Shown here: positions 59,469 to 64,000 of the stretch, piece by piece
How the letters are laid out: the number at the start of each line of letters is the position of its first letter
Numbering within the stretch: position 1 is the stretch's first letter
Assembly (NCBI RefSeq): GCF_001715295.1
Contig: NZ_MDKB01000004.1
Coordinates: 570,749-634,748, forward strand
From: Streptomyces griseus
GTDB taxonomy: Bacteria; Actinomycetota; Actinomycetes; Streptomycetales; Streptomycetaceae
Direction of reading: 5' to 3'
DNA: 64,000 nt
Program-made: the position numbers and the translations under genes
Notes under the pieces: generated by a model
What the model was told of the DNA's origin: nothing
The model's input: only the letters and a program-made list of their open reading frames with translations
Databases searched by the model: none

Positions 59469-60740
59469 TCAGCGGAGTAGCCGGTTGTGCGGACTGCTGT
59501 CGGGCCTTGTTCGGGTTCGTGACACGGCGAGCGCTGTGAGGGCCGCTGCGGCGAGGAGCGCGGCGAGGACGGCGTAGGCGTACGAGGTGGTCCTGAGCCC
59601 GTACCACTGGGTGGCGGCCCCGGCGACGACGGCGGGCAAGCTCATGGAGAGGTAGCTCAGAACGTAGTAGGCGGCCAGCGTCGCGGCGCGGTACTGCTCG
59701 TCGAGCGAGGCGAGGAGCATGCGAAGTACCCCTTGGGAGACGGCGCCGAAGGCTACTCCGGCCAGGGCCGCGCCGCCGTGGACGGCCGGCAGCCCGACGC
59801 CGTGCAGACCGCTCAGGGTCAGGACCGCGGCGGGCAGGACGGAGACGCATCCACCCATCGCGGAGGTGCGGGGATCGGTGCGGCGCAGAGCCCACATGGT
59901 GAGTGCGGCTGCGGCGCTGAGCGTGAAGAAGACCATGCCGAGGGCAGCCTGCGGGGCGTTGGGGGCCACCAGGCGCACGAGGGCCGGCCCGAGGGAGGAG
60001 TAGAAGCCGCCCAGTGACCAGATGGCGACGATCGCGGTGCCGGTGGTCAGCAGGGTGGGGCGTACCGCGGGCGGTACGACGAGCTGCGGGCGCAGCGATC
60101 GGAGCGCGTCTGCGCGGCGGTTGGCCGTCTCCGTGGTGAAGGTGACGGCGATCGCCTGGGCTGCGAAGAGTGCTGCCATCAGGGCGTGGACGGTGACCGT
60201 GGGGGCCGGGGCGAAGCGGACGAGGAGGGTGGAGACGAGGACGCCCGCGGCCATGCCGGCGACCGGGGCGATGGTGTTGGTCAGGGCGGACCGACCGGGA
60301 TGCCGCGGGTTCTCCAGGTCGAGGAGAGCCGCGCCTGCGGCGCTGGTGGCCACGCCGGTGGCCACTCCTTGCAGGAGGCGGGCCGCTGTCAGGGAACCCG
60401 CACCGTCCGCTGAGGCGAGGAGAGCCATGGCGACGGCCTGCGTGCCGAGGGCTCCTGCCAGGACGGGACGCCGTCCCAGGTGGTCGGAGAGCGATCCGGC
60501 GGTGAGAAGGGCCGACAACAGCGCCAGGGGGTATGCGCTGAAGACCACTGTGACGGCGAGCGCCGAAAGGCCCCACTGGTCCTGATAGAGGGCGTACAGC
60601 GGTGTCGGGGCACTGGATGCCGCCAGGAGGGTCACGAGTACGGACGTGTCCAGAGCGAAAGTGGCGGCACGGTTCTTCCCCTGAGGGCGACCGTCCCCGA
60701 CGGGGCAGTGCGCGAGGGGGCCGGGCGCGACGTCGGACAT
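59469..60740 (-). CDS. MFS transporter
   Basis: A 423-aa major-facilitator protein with 12 predicted helices. ASSAPTPLYALYQDQWGLSA is the opening of the drug-exporter-like subgroup, GSLSDHLGRRPVLAGALGTQ is the loop 2-3 signature, and ARLLQGVATGVATSAAGAAL matches helix 4-5. Its start lies 11 bases from a 25-bp inverted repeat shared with the tetR promoter at 62.7 kb. Co-directional with the MBL hydrolase and divergent from the AtzG-amidase pair. Confidence 0.92.
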   Translation of the reverse strand: MSDVAPGPLAHCPVGDGRPQGKNRAATFALDTSVLVTLLAASSAPTPLYALYQDQWGLSALAVTVVFSAYPLALLSALLTAGSLSDHLGRRPVLAGALGTQAVAMALLASADGAGSLTAARLLQGVATGVATSAAGAALLDLENPRHPGRSALTNTIAPVAGMAAGVLVSTLLVRFAPAPTVTVHALMAALFAAQAIAVTFTTETANRRADALRSLRPQLVVPPAVRPTLLTTGTAIVAIWSLGGFYSSLGPALVRLVAPNAPQAALGMVFFTLSAAAALTMWALRRTDPRTSAMGGCVSVLPAAVLTLSGLHGVGLPAVHGGAALAGVAFGAVSQGVLRMLLASLDEQYRAATLAAYYVLSYLSMSLPAVVAGAATQWYGLRTTSYAYAVLAALLAAAALTALAVSRTRTRPDSSPHNRLLR

Positions 60741-60750
60741 GAAACCCTCC

Positions 60751-60775
60751 CTTAAAGCAACGTGTTTGCGTTAAG
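60751..60775. promoter_or_regulatory. TetR operator, site 1 (MFS/amidase divergent promoter)
   Basis: CTTAAAGCAA and TTGCGTTAAG arms around CGTGT form a 25-bp inverted repeat. The same design occurs at 62684-62708 and, weaker, at 60798-60822. It overlaps the -35 of the amidase promoter. Confidence 0.75.
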
Positions 60776-60794
60776 CCACGATAGGTCCTACAGT
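60766..60794 (+). promoter_or_regulatory. Promoter of the atzG-like/amidase operon
   Basis: TTGCGT (60766-60771), a 17-bp spacer and TACAGT (60789-60794). The -35 lies within the operator at 60751-60775. Confidence 0.55.
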
Positions 60795-60797
60795 CGA

Positions 60798-60822
60798 GCT
60801 AAAGCAAATGAATAGCCTTTGG
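60798..60822. promoter_or_regulatory. TetR operator, weaker site 2
   Basis: GCTAAAGCAA, five bases, TAGCCTTTGG: the GCAA-N5-TxGC core of the other two sites with degenerate outer arms, at the probable transcription start of the amidase operon. Confidence 0.45.
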
Positions 60823-60865
60823 CGTGGGGTGCCTCGTCGCTCCAGGCCCGACCAGGGGAGAACCC

Positions 60866-61075
60866 ATGTCCTCCGCCGACATCACGCCGCCCGAGGCCGC
60901 CCGCTGGGCCGCCCGTGCGGGGCTTCCGCTGCCCGATGACCGCCACTCCGCGATTGCGGCCACCGCCGACCACATCCACTCCGTCGTCGCGGTCCTGCGC
61001 GAGCTGAACTTCGGTGAGACCCCGCCCGCCAGTGCCTTCCGTGCGGAAAAGGAGAAGCACGATGCAGCCGTATGA
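60866..61075 (+). CDS. AtzG-like small subunit (DUF4089 type)
   Basis: A 69-aa protein: ADITPPEAARWAARAGLPLP then DDRHSAIAATADHIHSVVAV then LRELNFGETPPASAFRAEKE. This is the GatC-like, helical AtzG/DUF4089 fold found as a partner of AtzE-type amidases. GGGGAGAA lies upstream of ATG 60866. It overlaps the amidase gene by 14 bases, so the two are made as a complex. Confidence 0.85.
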   Translation: MSSADITPPEAARWAARAGLPLPDDRHSAIAATADHIHSVVAVLRELNFGETPPASAFRAEKEKHDAAV

Positions 61076-62453
61076 GTTGTCCCTCGCCGCCGCCGCGCAG
61101 GAGATCCGGGTGCGACGGCTGTCCCCCGTCGAGCTGGTCGACTCGGTCCTCAATCGCATCGAGCGGGTGGAGCCGCACGTTGCGGCCTACGTCGCGGTTT
61201 TCGCCGATCAGGCCCGCCGGACCGCCCGTGAGGCCGAGCGCGAGGCCGCACAGGGCTCCTTCCGGGGCCCTCTGCACGGGATTCCGGTAGGGCTCAAGGA
61301 CATGATCGATGTCGTCGGCGTGTCCACCACAGCGAGCTCCAGGACCCGGGCCGGTCACCGGGCAGCCTCCGACAGCACGGTCGCCGCACGTCTGCGGGCG
61401 GCCGGAGCGATTCTGATGGGCAAGACGCACACCCACGAGTTCGCCTACGGGCTGACCACCCCGCAGACCAACAACGCCTGGGATCGAGGCAGGGTCGCCG
61501 GTGGCTCCAGCGGGGGTTCCGCCGTCGCCGTGGCCTCCGGTGCGGCGACATTCGCCCTCGGTACCGACACCGGCGGATCGATCCGGGTGCCCGCCACCCT
61601 GAACGGGGTGGTCGGACTCAAGCCGACGTATGGACTCGTGCCCCGCCACGGCGTCACGTCGCTGTCCTGGTCGCTCGACCACGTCGGCCCGATCACCCGC
61701 ACCGTCGACGACACGGCCCTGGTCCTGGCCGCCCTCGTGGGGCACGACCCCCGTGACCCCGCTTCGGTGGCCGTCCCCGGCGTCGACTACCGGCCGCACT
61801 CCGACCCGGACCTGACGGGAGTGCGCGTCGGCGTGCCCCGCAACTACTACTTCGCGCACGTCGACGCCGACGTCGAGGCCGCCGTCCGCCGCGCCGTCGC
61901 GCGGCTGGAGGCACTCGGCGCCCGGCTCATCGAGATCGACATACCGATGACCCGCTACATCCAGGCCGTCCAGTGGGGCCTGATGGTGCCGGAAGCCACC
62001 GCGTACCACGAAAGCACCCTGCGTACCGTCCCCGAGCTGTATCAGGCGGATGTCCGGATCCTCCTGGAGGCCGGCGAGCTGATGGGCGCTGGCGACTATC
62101 TGCGGGCGCAGCGCGCCCGGACGCTGATGCGCGAGGAGTGGTCCCGTGTCCTGGAGGAAGTCGACGTGATCGCCGCCCCTGCGGTCCCGATGGCCGCGGT
62201 CCCGTCGGGCCAGGAGACCGTCACCTGGCCCGACGGCACGGTCGAGAGCGTCTCCGACGCCTATGTGCGCCTCTCGTCCCCGGCCAACATCACAGGAGTG
62301 CCCGCACTCTCCGTCCCGGTCGGCCACGATGCGGCCGGCATGCCCATCGGCATGCAGTTGCTCGGGCGGCCCTTCGCCGAGCGGACGCTGCTGCGGGTGG
62401 GCCACGCATACGAGCGGACGCAATCCGCCCGATCGCTCGCCCCCCTCCCTTGA
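61062..62453 (+). CDS. Amidase-signature hydrolase (AtzE/GatA-like)
   Basis: A 463-aa amidase. Catalytic Lys in LHGIPVGLKDMIDVVG, cis-Ser in VAGGSSGGSAVAVASGAATF, and nucleophile Ser in ALGTDTGGSIRVPATLNGVV then GLKPTYGLVPRHGVTSLSWS are all present; PANITGVPALSVPVGHDAAG and PIGMQLLGRPFAERTLLRVG close the fold. With the AtzG-like partner it probably hydrolyses a carboxamide or biuret-like substrate. The divergent MFS and MBL genes suggest a degradative or export unit under TetR control. A strong terminator follows. Confidence 0.93.
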   Translation: MQPYELSLAAAAQEIRVRRLSPVELVDSVLNRIERVEPHVAAYVAVFADQARRTAREAEREAAQGSFRGPLHGIPVGLKDMIDVVGVSTTASSRTRAGHRAASDSTVAARLRAAGAILMGKTHTHEFAYGLTTPQTNNAWDRGRVAGGSSGGSAVAVASGAATFALGTDTGGSIRVPATLNGVVGLKPTYGLVPRHGVTSLSWSLDHVGPITRTVDDTALVLAALVGHDPRDPASVAVPGVDYRPHSDPDLTGVRVGVPRNYYFAHVDADVEAAVRRAVARLEALGARLIEIDIPMTRYIQAVQWGLMVPEATAYHESTLRTVPELYQADVRILLEAGELMGAGDYLRAQRARTLMREEWSRVLEEVDVIAAPAVPMAAVPSGQETVTWPDGTVESVSDAYVRLSSPANITGVPALSVPVGHDAAGMPIGMQLLGRPFAERTLLRVGHAYERTQSARSLAPLP

Positions 62454-62504
62454 GAGCGGCGTGCGGGCCGGGCCGGAAAGCCGGCCCGGCCCCACACGCC
62501 GCTC
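62454..62504 (+). terminator. Strong bipartite terminator hairpin after the amidase
   Basis: Outer arms GAGCGGCGTG and CACGCCGCTC and inner arms GGGCCGGGCCGG and CCGGCCCGGCCC around AAAG form an almost uninterrupted stem of more than 20 bp starting at the base after the stop codon. Confidence 0.85.
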
Positions 62505-62683
62505 GGCCCCGTCGGGATCAGGGACCAGATGCCCGCGACGACGAGATCGGCGAGTACTCCGGCGCAGCCGTCGAGCGGGCGCACGTCCTTGGTGCAGCGG
62601 CGGTGCGGGCGTCACCCGCGGGTGCCGGAGCGCATGGCCACCAGAGCGGATGCCCGGCTTCGGTGGGCTCGGGTATCGGTCCG

Positions 62684-62708
62684 CTAAACGCAAGGACTGT
62701 GCTTTAAG
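62684..62708. promoter_or_regulatory. TetR operator, site 3 (tetR promoter)
   Basis: CTAAACGCAA, GGACT, GTGCTTTAAG-type arms: the same 25-bp architecture as site 1. TAAGCT (62705-62710) at its right edge is a -10 six bases before the tetR ATG, so bound TetR would block its own leaderless promoter. Confidence 0.7.
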
Positions 62709-62716
62709 CTGGTGCG

Positions 62717-63292
62717 ATGAGCAGCAAGCAAAGGGCTCGCCCGGGCGGGCGCAGTGCACGCGTCCAGGCGTCGGTGCACACCGCCGTACGGGAACTCATG
62801 ACGGAAAGGGGCCGCGAGGCACTGACCGTCCCCCTGGTCGCCCAGCGCGCCGGAGTCACCCCGTCGACCATCTACCGCCGCTGGGGCAACCTGCAGGAAC
62901 TGCTGTCGGACGTCGCGGTGGAGAGGCTGCGGCCCGACACCGAACCGGAGGACCACGGCGACCTGCGGTCCGACCTCACGGCATGGGCCGAACAGTTCCT
63001 CGACGAAATGACGTCCGCCTCGGGCCGCGCGTATATCCGCGACGCCCTGCTCGGCGACCCGGACGGCAGCAACGCCGGCCAGTGCTCGGCCTACGCGGCC
63101 GAACAGATCGACGTCATTCTCGCTCGGGCGACCGACCGCGAGGAGAACACTCCCGACGTCGAGACGGCCATGGACCGCATCGTCGCCCCCATGATGTATC
63201 GCATCCTCTTCCGCCCGGCCGGGCTCGACGCCGCGTACGCCCGCCAGCTTGTGTCCGAGCTCTTCGGCATACGCCGGAAAGGTGACCGGTGA
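62717..63292 (+). CDS. TetR-family regulator of the amidase/MFS unit
   Basis: A 191-aa TetR protein. HTH: VHTAVRELMTERGREALTVP then LVAQRAGVTPSTIYRRWGNL then QELLSDVAVERL. The helical C-terminal domain ends VAPMMYRILFRPAGLDAAYA then RQLVSELFG, as in TetR_C groups with a 190-aa length. Operators of one design lie at its own promoter and in the MFS/amidase spacer, so it most likely autoregulates and represses both divergent units. Leaderless start. Confidence 0.92.
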   Translation: MSSKQRARPGGRSARVQASVHTAVRELMTERGREALTVPLVAQRAGVTPSTIYRRWGNLQELLSDVAVERLRPDTEPEDHGDLRSDLTAWAEQFLDEMTSASGRAYIRDALLGDPDGSNAGQCSAYAAEQIDVILARATDREENTPDVETAMDRIVAPMMYRILFRPAGLDAAYARQLVSELFGIRRKGDR

Positions 63293-63624
63293 CCGGGCGG
63301 CCGTCTCCGGCGCCTGCGAAAGCGCGCGCGCCTCACGTCCCGACGGGCGCTCCGGCGACCTCACCCGTCGCCCTGCCGGACGGGCACGAGGGTTCCAGGG
63401 TCCGGCAGGAGGCGCCCGCGGTCATCCGGTTCGTGGGCGTCGGTCCGGTCAGCTGCCGGCGGTCAGCCCGCCCCACGCAGGGCTGAGGGTCACCGCGCCG
63501 CCTCGGCTGAGGCACACCGCTCGACACGGTGCACGTGCCGGATACGCAGCGAGTCCCGGCGGGTCGCCGGGGCGTAGGCATCGGGTACTGCTGGGGACGT
63601 GCGACCGCGTTGACGCTTCCCGCA
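63293..63624. other. Intergenic region, no gene seen
   Basis: 332 bases between the tetR stop and the next terminator. Frames present are short and of shadow composition. Confidence 0.4.
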
Positions 63625-63660
63625 GCGCCGCACCGCCCGTTCCCGGGCCGGGTGCGGCGC
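63625..63660 (-). terminator. Terminator hairpin of the right-edge gene
   Basis: GCGCCGCACC (63625-63634) pairs perfectly with GGTGCGGCGC (63651-63660), with a further GC-rich inner stem, starting three bases from the stop of the minus-strand serine hydrolase. Confidence 0.8.
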
Positions 63661-63663
63661 CCC

Positions 63664-64000
63664 TCATGCGGTCGTCGTGTTCGAGGGGCGCGGGTTGCCC
63701 AGCATCCGACAGGTGGCTGCGTCGACGAGGGCCTTGTTCGCGGTCGCGGCCTTCTTCTCCTTGATGCCGAAGTTCGTGACGGTGAAGACCGCGACGCTGC
63801 GGGTGCCGGTGGCGTCGGTGTAGATCTCGCTGGAGTAGCCGGGCAGGCCGCCGGTGTGGCCCCAGACTGTGCCGCAGGGCGTGTCCACCCTCATCAGGCC
63901 CAGACCGTAACCTCCGCCTTCCTCGGGGGCGTCCACGGTGGTGCGCATCTGCTTCATCTGGGCCTCGGGCAGCAACCGGCCGGACGTGAGTGCGGTGAGG
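63664..64000 (-). CDS. Serine hydrolase (beta-lactamase/DD-peptidase family), 5' end outside window
   Basis: The C-terminal roughly 110 residues of a class C beta-lactamase/D-alanyl-D-alanine carboxypeptidase-like enzyme: LTSGRLLPEAQMKQMRTTVD, GGGYGLGLMRVDTPCGTVWG, then HTGGLPGYSSEIYTD, which carries the HTG catalytic triad motif replacing KTG, and RSVAVFTVTNFG. The Ser-x-x-Lys and Tyr motifs lie beyond the right edge. It may act on cell-wall peptides or esters. Followed by a perfect terminator. Confidence 0.85.
   Translation of the reverse strand, partial: LTALTSGRLLPEAQMKQMRTTVDAPEEGGGYGLGLMRVDTPCGTVWGHTGGLPGYSSEIYTDATGTRSVAVFTVTNFGIKEKKAATANKALVDAATCRMLGNPRPSNTTTA

Overview
The window looks like Streptomyces or a close actinomycete. 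GC is very high, genes often start with GTG, and the families are typical of the genus: leaderless regulator genes, XRE/MmyB-type regulators, a SpoIIE phosphatase with a PAS domain, a CU044_5270-type protein paired with an ECF sigma factor, and an LtrA protein. No rRNA, tRNA, ribosomal or replication core gene was found. Dense insertion-sequence debris and many decayed genes suggest an accessory region, probably a chromosome arm (inference).

Layout. 1-6.7 kb: an IS200-type transposase, a glutaredoxin-like membrane protein, a stack of IS remnants (IS701, IS30, IS630) with a complete 162-bp MITE, and two hydrolase/MarR divergent pairs with visible operators. 6.7-15.3 kb: an Atu4866-domain protein divergent from an XRE regulator, a two-repeat type I-E CRISPR relic, an LPG-synthase-type membrane protein, a P-type cation ATPase, an RHS fragment, and an antitoxin/PIN-like toxin pair behind a perfect 18-bp palindrome. 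15.4-24.3 kb: a MarR/MFS operon, an XRE-cupin regulator with a methyltransferase, a frameshifted amidase divergent from a TetR gene, and a PAS-SpoIIE phosphatase divergent from a pentapeptide-repeat membrane protein. 24.5-30.7 kb: an XRE regulator followed by redox and detoxification genes (quinone-oxidoreductase type, HSL esterase, old yellow enzyme, SRPBCC, cupin). Three consecutive stop codons here are fused to the same MITE end.

30.7-43 kb is a mosaic of intact and broken genes: amidase, histidine kinase, response regulator, SDR and MDR remnants beside an intact aldehyde dehydrogenase, LURP-one-like protein, LtrA, a catalytically degenerate recombinase-like protein, a complete IS5-family element with a TTA target duplication, and a GNAT. 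43-48 kb holds three poorly characterised genes and an IS1380 remnant. 48.2-50.3 kb is a MerR regulator with an overlong promoter, a SnoaL-like protein and an SDR. 50.4-55.5 kb is a urease operon, ureA-ureB-ureC-ureF-ureG-ureD on the minus strand, with no ureE and with an alanine at the UreC flap-cysteine position. 56.2-58.0 kb is an ECF sigma factor/CU044_5270 pair between two DDE transposase remnants. 58.5-63.3 kb is an apparent amide-catabolism and transport unit (MBL hydrolase, MFS exporter, AtzG-like subunit, amidase). A TetR gene there shares a 25-bp operator with the MFS/amidase promoter region. A 5'-truncated serine hydrolase runs off the right edge.

All function calls come from reading motifs in the translated sequence. 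No database search was run.
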